Shown: positions 54,226-63,762 of the stretch, piece after piece | How positions within the stretch are numbered: the first letter of the stretch is position 1 | Layout of the letters: each line of letters starts with the position of its first letter | DNA from: an uncultured Bacteroidota bacterium | GTDB lineage: Bacteria > Bacteroidota > Bacteroidia > Flavobacteriales > Flavobacteriaceae | DNA: 64,000 bases | Direction of reading: 5' to 3' | Assembly: GCA_902622595.1 (NCBI GenBank) | Contig: CACNQM010000005.1 | Coordinates: forward strand, 62,001 to 126,000 | Notes under the pieces: generated by a model | The model's input: the letters and a program-made list of their open reading frames with translations, nothing else | Databases searched by the model: none | Told to the model about the DNA's origin: nothing | Translations under genes and position numbers: made by a program

Positions 54226-54597
54226 ATGGTTAGATCCAAATCTGGAGATAAATCTTTGGTTGATGAAATATTATATGGTATAGAGGATGTAAAAGGTGTA
54301 GAAGTTCATATTATGGATCTTAGTAAAATTTCAAATACAGTATGTAAGTTTTTTATTTTATGCACAGGCACATCTAACACACATGTTGTAGCAATAGCAA
54401 ACTCTGTTAAAAAAAATGTAAGTAAAAAATTAAAAGAAAAACCATATAGTATGGAAGGTATTGAAAATCAGGAATGGGTTTTAATTGATTATGTTGACGT
54501 TGTTGTACATATTTTCCAGAGGGAAATTAGAGAATTTTACGATATTGAAAATTTATGGGGTGATGCTAAAATTATAAACGTTGAATTAAAAGCTTAA
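54226..54597 (+). CDS. rsfS: ribosome silencing factor RsfS
   Basis: 123-residue protein of the RsfS/Iojap family that binds ribosomal protein L14 and blocks subunit joining in starvation. The conserved FFILCTGTSNTHVVAIA (about 42-58) and the WVLIDYVDVVVHIF segment (about 84-97) are present. It is three bases upstream of ftsH and heads a plus-strand run rsfS-ftsH-LUD-cdsA-psd. Confidence 0.93.
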   Translation: MVRSKSGDKSLVDEILYGIEDVKGVEVHIMDLSKISNTVCKFFILCTGTSNTHVVAIANSVKKNVSKKLKEKPYSMEGIENQEWVLIDYVDVVVHIFQREIREFYDIENLWGDAKIINVELKA

Positions 54598-54600
54598 TAA

Positions 54601-56535
54601 ATGGCCAACAAGAAAAAGAATAATAAATCTAAAATTAATATATACTGGTTCTATGCCTCAATAGTCTTTTTTATTATAAGTATTGGGCTTCTGGGAGGTG
54701 ATAATGGTATTCAAAATATACAACAGACTGATATCTCTTCATTTGAAAATTATTTGAAAAATGGAGACATTGAGAAAGTTGCAATTATTAATCAGAGATA
54801 TGCAAGGATTACACTAAACGAAAATGCACTCGAGAAGGACATACATCGTGGTGTAAAGTCTAAAAACTTTTTAGGTCAAGAGAATATTGCTGGTCCTCAT
54901 TACCAATTTGAAATTGGGACCCCTGAACTTTTTGAAAGAAAATTACAAGAGATTAGAGAAACAGAAAATCTAAATTTCTCAACCGAGTTCCTAACTATGG
55001 AGAATAGATGGTTAGATGTTCTGTTGGGATTCCTACCTATAATCATTATAATTGGTATTTGGATATTTTTAATGAGAAGAATGTCAGGAGGCGCTGGTGG
55101 TGCTGGTGGTCAAATTTTTAATATTGGAAAGTCAAAGGCAAAATTATTTGATCAAAATACAGAAGTAAAAGTAACTTTTAAAGATGTGGCTGGTTTAGAA
55201 GGTGCAAAAGAAGAAGTTCAAGAAATAGTTGACTTCTTAAAAAATCCCAAAAAATATACTGTTTTAGGTGGAAAAATCCCAAAAGGTGCATTGCTTGTTG
55301 GAGCACCAGGTACAGGTAAAACACTTCTAGCAAAAGCAGTTGCTGGTGAGGCTAAAGTTCCATTCTTCTCACTTTCTGGGTCCGATTTTGTTGAAATGTT
55401 TGTAGGAGTTGGTGCATCAAGAGTTAGAGATTTATTCAAACAAGCAAAAGATAAATCACCCTCTATAATATTTATTGATGAAATTGATGCTATTGGAAGG
55501 GCTAGAGGTAGAAGTAACATAACTGGATCTAATGATGAGAGAGAAAATACCTTAAATCAGTTACTAACTGAAATGGACGGGTTTGGAACTGATACTAATG
55601 TGATTGTTGTAGCAGCAACAAATAGAGCAGATGTTCTTGATAAGGCTTTAATGAGGGCAGGAAGATTTGACAGACAAATTTTTGTTGACCTCCCTGATCT
55701 GAATGAAAGAAGAGAGATTTTCAAAGTACATCTAAAACCACTTAAAAAGAGTAGAACTCTTGATGTAGAGTTCTTAGCTAAACAAACTCCCGGTTTCTCT
55801 GGTGCAGACATTGCAAATGTTTGTAATGAAGCTGCATTAATTGCAGCCAGAAATAATAAAAAATCAGTAGGTAAACAGGACTTTCTAGATGCAGTAGATA
55901 GGATTGTTGGAGGACTTGAAAAGAAAAATAAAATTATAACTAAAGAAGAAAAAAACACAATTGCATTTCATGAAGCTGGACACGCTATAGTAAGCTGGCT
56001 ACTTGAACATGCTGCACCTTTAGTTAAAGTTACTATTGTGCCTAGAGGACAATCGCTAGGAGCTGCTTGGTATCTTCCAGAGGAGAGATTAATTGTAAGA
56101 ACAGAACAAATGTTAGATGAGATGTGTGCAACCTTGGGAGGAAGAGCAGCCGAAAAGATAATGTTCAATAAAATATCTACTGGAGCTCTAAGTGATCTAG
56201 AAAAAGTTACCAAACAAGCAAGAGCAATTGTATCTGTCTATGGTCTTAATGATAAGATTGGTAATATTACATACTATGACTCTAGTGGGCAAACTGATTA
56301 CAATTTTACAAAACCATATTCAGAAGAGACCGCAAAAAAAATTGATGAGGAAATATCACTTATAATTGAGAAACAATATAAAAGAGCTTGTGATATACTC
56401 AAAAAAAATAAATCAAAATTATCTGCTCTGGCTTCAAGGCTCTTAGAAAAAGAAGTTATATTTAAGGAAGATTTAGTAAAAATTCTAGGAGAAAGACCAT
56501 ACTACAAAGAAGAATTAAAGAAAAAAACTAAATAG
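54601..56535 (+). CDS. ftsH: ATP-dependent zinc metalloprotease FtsH
   Basis: Membrane-bound AAA+ protease that removes damaged membrane proteins. Two helices (about 15-32 and 138-158) flank a periplasmic domain; the AAA domain has Walker A GAPGTGKT (234-241), Walker B IIFIDEID and the pore loop FVEMFVGVG; the protease site is HEAGH at 457-461. At 644 residues it is normal. The following gene begins 8 bases later. Confidence 0.97.
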   Translation: MANKKKNNKSKINIYWFYASIVFFIISIGLLGGDNGIQNIQQTDISSFENYLKNGDIEKVAIINQRYARITLNENALEKDIHRGVKSKNFLGQENIAGPHYQFEIGTPELFERKLQEIRETENLNFSTEFLTMENRWLDVLLGFLPIIIIIGIWIFLMRRMSGGAGGAGGQIFNIGKSKAKLFDQNTEVKVTFKDVAGLEGAKEEVQEIVDFLKNPKKYTVLGGKIPKGALLVGAPGTGKTLLAKAVAGEAKVPFFSLSGSDFVEMFVGVGASRVRDLFKQAKDKSPSIIFIDEIDAIGRARGRSNITGSNDERENTLNQLLTEMDGFGTDTNVIVVAATNRADVLDKALMRAGRFDRQIFVDLPDLNERREIFKVHLKPLKKSRTLDVEFLAKQTPGFSGADIANVCNEAALIAARNNKKSVGKQDFLDAVDRIVGGLEKKNKIITKEEKNTIAFHEAGHAIVSWLLEHAAPLVKVTIVPRGQSLGAAWYLPEERLIVRTEQMLDEMCATLGGRAAEKIMFNKISTGALSDLEKVTKQARAIVSVYGLNDKIGNITYYDSSGQTDYNFTKPYSEETAKKIDEEISLIIEKQYKRACDILKKNKSKLSALASRLLEKEVIFKEDLVKILGERPYYKEELKKKTK

Positions 56536-56543
56536 AAGATATT

Positions 56544-57125
56544 TTGGGATTTTGGAACTTTTTTAAAAGTAAAAAAAACGATGAATCAGAAAATGATGAA
56601 TCATCTAACCAAAATATCGGCTCCATTGATTTAATCTTTGCCGAAAATTTTACTAAATCTGGTGGTAGATTTATATTTATTGACGAGATAAACTCAACAA
56701 AAGAGGTTTTTGAAAAAATTTTCGAGGAAAATCAATGGGACTCTGAAAATGTTTGTTCACTAAATGCAAATGTTGCAAAAAATCTCGAAATCAAGTCTAT
56801 CAGAAAAATTGATAACGAAAATGTTAGGGCTCTTGTAACAGAATGTGAATTTTTAATATCAAACACTGGTCGTATACTAATTTGTAATAAGCAAATAAAG
56901 AGTAATAAAATCGAAGACTTACCTTCAGTGTTAATTGTTTTGGCAAAATCAAATCAATTTGTATCCGATGTGAGCGAAGGTATGACGATGCTTAAAAATA
57001 AATATAAGGGAAACTTCCCCACTAACATAACAACATTAAATGTTAAAAATAAACTCAATGAAGATAATTTTTTAACCTATGGTAATAGTGCCAAAGATAT
57101 ATATCTTATATTGAGTGATGACTAA
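56544..57125 (+). CDS. LUD-domain protein (LutC-like)
   Basis: 193-residue protein with a charged N-terminus (about 1-24) and a C-terminal LUD domain (about 60-192), the fold seen in LutC of lactate oxidation. The ECEFLISNTGRILICNKQ segment (about 108-125) resembles the family core. The partner proteins LutA and LutB are not nearby, so lactate oxidation cannot be claimed. The start is TTG 56544 (MGFWNFFKSKK). I associate its place between ftsH and cdsA with flavobacteria. Confidence 0.82.
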   Translation: MGFWNFFKSKKNDESENDESSNQNIGSIDLIFAENFTKSGGRFIFIDEINSTKEVFEKIFEENQWDSENVCSLNANVAKNLEIKSIRKIDNENVRALVTECEFLISNTGRILICNKQIKSNKIEDLPSVLIVLAKSNQFVSDVSEGMTMLKNKYKGNFPTNITTLNVKNKLNEDNFLTYGNSAKDIYLILSDD

Positions 57126-57768
57126 TTTTTTACCAAGATTAATAACTGGTATAGTATATATTTCTTTTGTTGCTGGATCGATATTGTATAGTAGCAAAAG
57201 TTTTACTTTAGTTTTCAGCTTTTTAATGTTTATTGCCTTATATGAGTCTAACGAATTATGGAAAAAGATAAGATTAATAAATCCAGATTATAGTTATCCA
57301 ATACCTCAAGCTTATGTGGGATTGTCAATGATCACACTAATTTTAGTTCCATTTTTCTTTAATAACTCTTACAATCCATTTCCAATACTATTTATATTTA
57401 TTTTGATATGGATAAGTGATACTATGTCATACTTTTTTGGATCTTATTTTGGTAACAATAAAATGAAAATTAAAGTATCACCGAATAAGACATGGGAGGG
57501 ATTTATTGGAGGGTTTTTATGCTCTTTAATATTTAGCATTGTTTCATTTTCATATATTCAAGAAATATATCCATTGTGGAAAACAATTTCACTTGGTATT
57601 TTAATTCCGGTTTTTGGGCTAATTGGAGACATATATCAATCTAAATTAAAAAGAATGGCTGGTGTTAAAGATAGCGGAAGCTTATTACCTGGTCATGGAG
57701 GAATCTTTGATAGACTTGACAGTGCAATGGGTGTTTCATATGTTTCTTTTTTAATTACCATAATATAA
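57118..57768 (+). CDS. cdsA: phosphatidate cytidylyltransferase CdsA
   Basis: Integral membrane enzyme making CDP-diacylglycerol, the precursor of all phospholipids. About six hydrophobic helices and the C-terminal signature KDSGSLLPGHGGIFDRLDS (about 181-199) are present, with SPNKTWEG (about 121-128). I start at ATG 57118 (MTNFLPRL), overlapping the LUD stop by 8 bases; GTG 57115 is an alternative. It ends in TAATG with psd. At 217 residues it is shorter than E. coli CdsA (285). Confidence 0.94.
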   Translation: MTNFLPRLITGIVYISFVAGSILYSSKSFTLVFSFLMFIALYESNELWKKIRLINPDYSYPIPQAYVGLSMITLILVPFFFNNSYNPFPILFIFILIWISDTMSYFFGSYFGNNKMKIKVSPNKTWEGFIGGFLCSLIFSIVSFSYIQEIYPLWKTISLGILIPVFGLIGDIYQSKLKRMAGVKDSGSLLPGHGGIFDRLDSAMGVSYVSFLITII

Positions 57769-58415
57769 TGTTTCACAAAGAAGGATTTAATCTCATAATA
57801 TTATTTTTTATACTCGTAGCAACTGATGTCATAATGCTTGAGGTTCTATTTGATGATTCATCTTCCTTAAAATCAATTTTACAGATCTTTTCTCTTATAA
57901 TTTTTGTATTTATCTTATGGTTTTTTAGAAATCCTAAAAGAAATATCATAAAAAATCCTGAATTAATTTTAAGCCCAGCAGATGGAAAAGTTATAGCGAT
58001 TAAAGAGGTTGATGAATTAGAATATTTCAATGATAAAAAAATCCAAATTTCTATTTTTTTATCTCCACTAGACATACATGTTAATAGATATCCAGTTTCT
58101 GGTGAAATATTATATAGTAAATATCATAAAGGAGAATATCTAGTAGCTTGGCATCCAAAATCTTCTGATAAGAATGAAAGAACTACTGTCGTAATTAAAA
58201 ATAAAAAATTTGGAGAGGTAATGTATAGACAGATAGCTGGAGCAGTTGCAAGAAGGATTGTAAACTATGCAAAAGTTAGTTCTAATGTAGAGCAAGGAGA
58301 TGATTCTGGATTTATTAAGTTTGGTTCTAGAGTTGATCTTTTTCTATCTAAAGATTTGAATTTAAAAATAAAGGTTGGAGATAAAGTTAAAGGGGGACTT
58401 AGTATTATTGCCTAA
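57768..58415 (+). CDS. psd: phosphatidylserine decarboxylase proenzyme
   Basis: Pyruvoyl enzyme converting phosphatidylserine to phosphatidylethanolamine. At 215 residues it is the short bacterial type. Two N-terminal hydrophobic helices are seen at about 5-22 and 32-49. SPADGKV (about 67-73) and HVNRYP (about 104-109) are family motifs, and the self-cleavage site is FGSR with Ser187. It overlaps cdsA by one base, and its stop abuts the convergent valS stop in TAATTA. Confidence 0.94.
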   Translation: MFHKEGFNLIILFFILVATDVIMLEVLFDDSSSLKSILQIFSLIIFVFILWFFRNPKRNIIKNPELILSPADGKVIAIKEVDELEYFNDKKIQISIFLSPLDIHVNRYPVSGEILYSKYHKGEYLVAWHPKSSDKNERTTVVIKNKKFGEVMYRQIAGAVARRIVNYAKVSSNVEQGDDSGFIKFGSRVDLFLSKDLNLKIKVGDKVKGGLSIIA

Positions 58416-61043
58416 TTAAGTAAGTTCCTCAATTGACTTAGTTATAGACTCAATTTTTTGTTTTGAATCTTTAATTTTTTGTTTTTCTTTTTCAATTATA
58501 TTTTTGGGAGCATTTTTCACAAAATTTTCATTTTTTAATTTTATTTCAACAGATTTTAGAAAACTTCTATAATAATCTAACTCTTTCGTCAACTTATTTA
58601 TTTCTTTATCCTTGTCAAAACCTTCTTCTAGTGGAATAAAAAATTCAAATTTTTTAATTAAAAAAGAGGTAACAACATCAAATTTTTCTTTAGTTGATTC
58701 CTCAAGCTTATCAATTATAGCAATCTTTTTAATTATCTCAATATTACTCAAATTATTACCATTTGGTAAATAATATAAATTTAGGGATGTCTTAAATGAA
58801 ATATTTTTTTCTTTTCTATAGTTTCTTATATTGGAAATTATCTCTTTGGTAATCTCAAACTCATCTACAATTGAAGAAGAATATTTTTCATTTGCTGGCC
58901 ACGAAGAAATAGTTAATGCATCTGAGGTGTTTGTGTGGGGAATATTGTGGTAAATTTCTTCTGTAAGAAAAGGCATGAATGGATGAAGAATCTTAAGATT
59001 TTTTTCTAATAACTTAATTAATTCAGTCTTTGACTCTTTATCAATTTTTTCTCCATAGTTAGGTTTTAATATTTCTAATAACCATGAACAAAAATCATCC
59101 CATATTAACCTGTATGAGGACATTAGCACATCAGATATTCTGTAGTTATTGAAGTTCTTATCAATTAGATCAAGGGTTTTATTAAATTTATTGTTATACC
59201 AATTAATTGCTAATTTATTTTCAACTGGCTGAGACTTTTTGTCGTCAACTTCCCAACCATTAATAAGTTTTAGGGCATTCCATAGTTTATTAGTAAAGTT
59301 CTTACCTTGTTGACATAAAGATTCATCAAATAATAAGTCATTGCCGGCTGCTGAGCTTAGCATTAAACCAACTCTAACAGAATCTGCACCATATTCCTCA
59401 ATAAGTTTAATTGCATCAGGAGAATTACCAAGTTGTTTAGACATTTTTCTGCGTAGTTTATCCCTAACAATACCTGTGAAATATACATTAGAAAATGGTT
59501 TTTCATTTCTAAACTCATATCCTGAAATTATCATTCTTGCTACCCAAAAAAATATGATATCCGGTCCTGTAACTAAGTCTTGTGTTGGATAATAATAATT
59601 TATTTCATCATTATTTGGATTTCTTATTCCGTCAAATACTGATATAGGCCATAGCCAGGATGAAAACCAAGTATCTAAGACATCATTGTCCTGAGTTAAA
59701 TCATCTTCACTGTATTTATTATCCGAATTATAATTTATTTTTTTTAGTGCCTCTTTTTTGTTAATAGCAACTACATAATCATCATTATTGCCATAATAAA
59801 AGACAGGTATTTGATGACCCCAAGATAGTTGTCTTGATATATTCCAATCTTTTATATTCTCAAGCCAATGTTTATATGTAGATTTAAACTTACCAGGGAA
59901 GAACTTTATGTTATCTTTTTTTAACACATTTTCAATTGCAGGTTTTGTAATATCATCCATTTTTAAGAACCACTGTTTAGACAATCTAGGTTCAATAACT
60001 GCATTTGTTCTTTCAGATCTACCGACATTATGTAAATAGTTCTCTTTTTTTATTAAAAGATCATTCTTTTTAAGCTCAGCTTCAATTTCTTTTCTAACTA
60101 TAAATCTGTCTTTACCCTCATAATGCATACCATTAGAGTTTAGTTCTGCATCCTCATTAAAAATATCAATTGTCTCAAGATTATGTTTAATACCTAAATT
60201 ATAGTCATTGATATCATGCGCAGGGGTAACTTTTAAACATCCAGTTCCAAATTCAAGATCTACATATGGATCAGAAATTATTGGTACTCTTCTGTTACAT
60301 ATTGGAACAATTGCATTTTTACCTATAATTTCTTTATACCTATCATCGTTGGGATTAACACAAATAGCAGTATCACCAAATAATGTTTCAGGTCTTGTAG
60401 TGGCTATTTGTAAATCAATGTCTGAATCCTCTATTAGATATTTTATGTAGTATAGACTAGAATCTTCCTCAACATAATTAACCTCTTCATCGGAGACAGT
60501 AGTTTTTGCCTCAGGATCCCAATTTATCATTCTATTGCCTCTATATATTAAGCCTTTTTCATGTAGAGTTTCAAAAGCAATAATAACAGATTCATACATA
60601 TCATCATCAAGGGTAAATTTAGTTCGATCCCAATCGCAGGAACATCCCAACTTTTTTAGTTGATCTAGAATTCCACCACCATATTCATCGGTCCAGTCCC
60701 ATGCGTATTTCAAAAATTCATCTCTTGAAATATCGTCTTTACTAATTCCCTTTTTTTTCAAATTTTCTACAACTTTAGCCTCAGTGGCAATAGATGCATG
60801 ATCAGTTCCAGGGACCCAACATGCATTTTTACCTAACATTCGTGCCCTTCTTACTAAAATATCTTGAAGAGTATTATTTAGCATATGCCCCATGTGAAGT
60901 AATCCAGTAACGTTAGGAGGAGGGATTACAATTGTGAAGGGTTCTTTATCATTAGGAATTGACTTAAACAGTTCATTTTTCATCCAATATGAATACCATT
61001 TTTTCTCAATCTCAATGTGTTTATACTTAGGAGAAATTTGCAT
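58416..61043 (-). CDS. valS: valyl-tRNA synthetase
   Basis: Class Ia aminoacyl-tRNA synthetase. The HIGH motif is HMGH at 50-53 and the KMSKS motif is KMSKQ at 533-537. An editing domain lies in between, and the C-terminus forms a coiled coil (about 805-875) typical of ValRS. I start at ATG 61043 (MQISPKYKH); a TTG one codon upstream is possible. At 875 residues it is normal. No T-box is present in the 73-base gap. Confidence 0.97.
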   Translation of the reverse strand: MQISPKYKHIEIEKKWYSYWMKNELFKSIPNDKEPFTIVIPPPNVTGLLHMGHMLNNTLQDILVRRARMLGKNACWVPGTDHASIATEAKVVENLKKKGISKDDISRDEFLKYAWDWTDEYGGGILDQLKKLGCSCDWDRTKFTLDDDMYESVIIAFETLHEKGLIYRGNRMINWDPEAKTTVSDEEVNYVEEDSSLYYIKYLIEDSDIDLQIATTRPETLFGDTAICVNPNDDRYKEIIGKNAIVPICNRRVPIISDPYVDLEFGTGCLKVTPAHDINDYNLGIKHNLETIDIFNEDAELNSNGMHYEGKDRFIVRKEIEAELKKNDLLIKKENYLHNVGRSERTNAVIEPRLSKQWFLKMDDITKPAIENVLKKDNIKFFPGKFKSTYKHWLENIKDWNISRQLSWGHQIPVFYYGNNDDYVVAINKKEALKKINYNSDNKYSEDDLTQDNDVLDTWFSSWLWPISVFDGIRNPNNDEINYYYPTQDLVTGPDIIFFWVARMIISGYEFRNEKPFSNVYFTGIVRDKLRRKMSKQLGNSPDAIKLIEEYGADSVRVGLMLSSAAGNDLLFDESLCQQGKNFTNKLWNALKLINGWEVDDKKSQPVENKLAINWYNNKFNKTLDLIDKNFNNYRISDVLMSSYRLIWDDFCSWLLEILKPNYGEKIDKESKTELIKLLEKNLKILHPFMPFLTEEIYHNIPHTNTSDALTISSWPANEKYSSSIVDEFEITKEIISNIRNYRKEKNISFKTSLNLYYLPNGNNLSNIEIIKKIAIIDKLEESTKEKFDVVTSFLIKKFEFFIPLEEGFDKDKEINKLTKELDYYRSFLKSVEIKLKNENFVKNAPKNIIEKEKQKIKDSKQKIESITKSIEELT

Positions 61044-61069
61044 CAATTAATAAATATTTTAATCTAAAA

Positions 61070-61101
61070 CAAAAATAACATACCTTGAAGTATATTTGCA
61101 A
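61070..61101 (-). promoter_or_regulatory. promoter of valS (-33 TTG, -7 TATTTTTG)
   Basis: On the minus strand TTG (61101-61099), 21 bases, TATTTTTG (61077-61070), ending 26 bases before the valS ATG. The -33 element directly adjoins the divergent aminotransferase box, giving TTTGCAAA. Confidence 0.65.
61091..61098 (+). promoter_or_regulatory. promoter -7 box of the aminotransferase-murB unit
   Basis: TATATTTG is a perfect consensus ending 18 bases before the aminotransferase ATG. No -33 TTG at standard spacing is visible. Confidence 0.58.
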
Positions 61102-61116
61102 AATTAAGTTAAATAA

Positions 61117-62307
61117 ATGCCAACAATATCAAAAAAAGGTCTCAATATACCTTCATCACCAATAAGGAAATTAGTCCCATATGCTGATAAAGCAAAGCAA
61201 AATGGAATAGATATACTTCATTTGAATATTGGTCAACCAGATATCAAATCTCCAATTGAATCTATTGATGCAATAAAAAATATTGATATAGAGTTACTGA
61301 AATATGAGTATTCTCAAGGATCTCATAAATTTAGAAAAAATTTATGTTCTTACTATTCTGGTCATAATATAAATGTATCACCTGATGATATAATTACAAC
61401 TGTGGGTGCAAGTGAAGCCTTATCCTTTACAATGAATTCGATATGTGATCCGGGAGATGAGGTAATTATACCAGAACCTTTTTATGCTAATTATAATGGA
61501 TTTGCCCAAGCATCAGATGTAAAAGTAATACCAGTTACATCCAAAATTGAAGATAACTTTGCACTACCATCTATAGAGTTATTTGAAAAGAAAATTAATA
61601 ATAGAACTAAAGCTATTCTAATTTGTAACCCCTGTAATCCTACTGGATATGTTTATTCCAAAGAGGAAATTATAAATATTGCAAACCTTGCAAAGAAAAA
61701 TGATTTATTTATTATAGTTGATGAAGTATACAGAGAGTTCATTTATTCTGATTTGAAGCACTTCTCCATTTTAGAGGATGAAACATTTTTTGATAATGCT
61801 ATTTTGATTGATTCTACATCAAAAAGATATAGTTTATGTGGAGCAAGAATTGGTTTTATAGTATCAAAAAATTCTAAATTTATTGAAACATGTATGAAGT
61901 TTGCACTTGCTAGATTATCTCCACCCACAGTTGCGCTGATAGCAGCAAACAATGCATTAAAATCAGATAATAAATATATAGATAATGTTATTAAAGAATA
62001 CTCTATGAGAAGAAAAGTGCTTATTGGTGAACTATCTAAAATAAATAATATAGAATTTTCAGATCCAATGGGTGCATTTTATTCCATTATTAAACTTCCA
62101 GTTAAAAATGCTGAAGAATTTGCTAAGTTTTTACTTACAGATTTTTCAATCAATAATGAAAGTGTAATGCTTGCTCCAGCAGCAGGATTTTACAGCTCGA
62201 CTGATAATGGTAAAGATGAAGTAAGAATTGCATTTGTTCTTAACTCAGAAAAAATTAAACGAGCAATTAATATAATATATTTTGGATTGAAAGAATATAT
62301 TGGATAG
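61117..62307 (+). CDS. class I/II aminotransferase (aspartate aminotransferase-like)
   Basis: PLP-dependent aminotransferase of 396 residues, fold type I. The conserved N-terminal NIGQPDIKSP, NPCNPTGY (about 170-177) and the PLP Lys, K236 in STSKRYSLCG, with the Arg in VRIAF near the C-terminus, point to a dicarboxylic or broad amino-acid aminotransferase. It is 3 bases upstream of murB. The exact amino donor is uncertain. Confidence 0.9.
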   Translation: MPTISKKGLNIPSSPIRKLVPYADKAKQNGIDILHLNIGQPDIKSPIESIDAIKNIDIELLKYEYSQGSHKFRKNLCSYYSGHNINVSPDDIITTVGASEALSFTMNSICDPGDEVIIPEPFYANYNGFAQASDVKVIPVTSKIEDNFALPSIELFEKKINNRTKAILICNPCNPTGYVYSKEEIINIANLAKKNDLFIIVDEVYREFIYSDLKHFSILEDETFFDNAILIDSTSKRYSLCGARIGFIVSKNSKFIETCMKFALARLSPPTVALIAANNALKSDNKYIDNVIKEYSMRRKVLIGELSKINNIEFSDPMGAFYSIIKLPVKNAEEFAKFLLTDFSINNESVMLAPAAGFYSSTDNGKDEVRIAFVLNSEKIKRAINIIYFGLKEYIG

Positions 62308-62310
62308 TTC

Positions 62311-63309
62311 ATGAGGATCAGTAGACAAGCTTCGCTAAAAAAGTTCAATACATTTAATGTAAGTGAAAATGCAGATGTTATTTATGAGGTTGAAGATATA
62401 GGTATGCTTAAAAATATTGTATCTGATAATAATCAAATTCTAATTTTAGGTGGTGGAAGCAATATACTCTTTACAAAAAGTTATAATGGAGCAATTATTA
62501 ATTTAAGAAATAAAGGGATAAAAGTATTAGAAGAAGACAAAGAATCGGTACTAGTTGATGTTTGCTCCGGTGAAAATTGGAATGATTTTGTTCTCTGGGC
62601 TATTAAAAATAATTATGGAGGAATTGAAAACTTATCCTTAATACCTGGGAATGTTGGTGCTGCACCTATTCAAAATATAGGTGCATATGGCGTAGAATTA
62701 AAAGATGTTTTTTACAGTGCTTCAGGAATTATGTTGGATTCACTAAAGGATTTTGAACTAAAAACATCGGAATGTAAGTTTAGCTACAGGAATTCCATTT
62801 TTAAGAATGAGCTTAAAGACAAAGTAATTATTACATCAATTAAATTAAAGCTTACAAAGGGGAATCATAATTATAACATTGAGTACAAAGGTTTAAAAGA
62901 GAAACTGTTGAAATCAGAACTTTCTTTAAAAAAGATTTCTGATGAAGTGATAAAAATTAGACAATCTAAACTACCTGATCATAAATTAATTGGAAATTGT
63001 GGTAGCTTTTTTAAAAACCCTATAATTAATTTGTCTAAACTTAAAACTATTAAATCAGACTTTCCAGATTTACCTTCATTTAAAATTGATTCGAATAATT
63101 ACAAAATTCCGGCAGCTTGGTTAATTGAAAAATCTGGATTTAAAGAAAAAAGAAACAAAAATGTAGGTGTATACAAAAATCAACCTCTTGTTATTATCAA
63201 TCTTGGTGAGGCAACAGGAAAAGAAATTCTTGATTTTGCAAATGAAATTAAAGAGACAATAAATAATAATTTTAATATTCAATTAAAAGAAGAAGTTCTT
63301 GTTATTTAA
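62311..63309 (+). CDS. murB: UDP-N-acetylenolpyruvoylglucosamine reductase MurB
   Basis: FAD enzyme that forms UDP-MurNAc from the MurA product. FNTFNVSENAD (about 11-21) and LGGGSNILF (about 47-55) bind FAD, GNVGAAPIQNIGAYG (about 114-128) is conserved, and the GSFFKNP segment (about 231-237) carries the catalytic Ser of type I MurB. At 332 residues it resembles the E. coli type. Its stop abuts that of dtd in TAATTA. Confidence 0.96.
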   Translation: MRISRQASLKKFNTFNVSENADVIYEVEDIGMLKNIVSDNNQILILGGGSNILFTKSYNGAIINLRNKGIKVLEEDKESVLVDVCSGENWNDFVLWAIKNNYGGIENLSLIPGNVGAAPIQNIGAYGVELKDVFYSASGIMLDSLKDFELKTSECKFSYRNSIFKNELKDKVIITSIKLKLTKGNHNYNIEYKGLKEKLLKSELSLKKISDEVIKIRQSKLPDHKLIGNCGSFFKNPIINLSKLKTIKSDFPDLPSFKIDSNNYKIPAAWLIEKSGFKEKRNKNVGVYKNQPLVIINLGEATGKEILDFANEIKETINNNFNIQLKEEVLVI

Positions 63310-63762
63310 TTATTCTTTATTCTTAGAGTCAATTATTATTGTTACGGGTCCATCATTTATTAAGCTTACTTTCATATCAGCACCAAAAACACCACTTTTT
63401 ATTCCATTTTTTATTTTTGATTCTAGTAACTGAATAAAATAATCATACAATGGAATTGCAATATTATGGGAAGCTGATTTAATATATGATGGTCTATTGC
63501 CCTTTTTAGTTAATGCCATTAATGTAAACTGAGAAACAATTAAAATCTCTCCTTGAATATCAACTATAGACTTATTCATAATTCCCTCTGAATCATTAAA
63601 GATTCTTATGTTTAGAACCTTATTAACTAGCCACTCTGCATCTTTCTCAGTATCGTCTTTGCTTATTCCAATTAATATTAAAAGACCTTTTCCAATTTTA
63701 GCTTTAATCTTATTATCAATTTTTACATGTGATTCTTTAACTCTCTGTATTACTAACCTCAT
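63310..63762 (-). CDS. dtd: D-aminoacyl-tRNA deacylase
   Basis: Recycles D-aminoacyl-tRNAs and so protects translation. The DTD fold shows MRLVIQRVKESHV at the N-terminus, the SQFTLM motif near 77-82 and the C-terminal NDGPVTI near 137-143 (the Gly-Pro motif that enforces chirality). The length of 150 is normal. It overlaps the rsgA 3' end by 26 bases. Confidence 0.96.
   Translation of the reverse strand: MRLVIQRVKESHVKIDNKIKAKIGKGLLILIGISKDDTEKDAEWLVNKVLNIRIFNDSEGIMNKSIVDIQGEILIVSQFTLMALTKKGNRPSYIKSASHNIAIPLYDYFIQLLESKIKNGIKSGVFGADMKVSLINDGPVTIIIDSKNKE

Noticed and set aside
61044-61116. T-box leader before valS
   Set aside because: The gap is 73 bases, shared by two promoters, with no T-box consensus or terminator hairpin.
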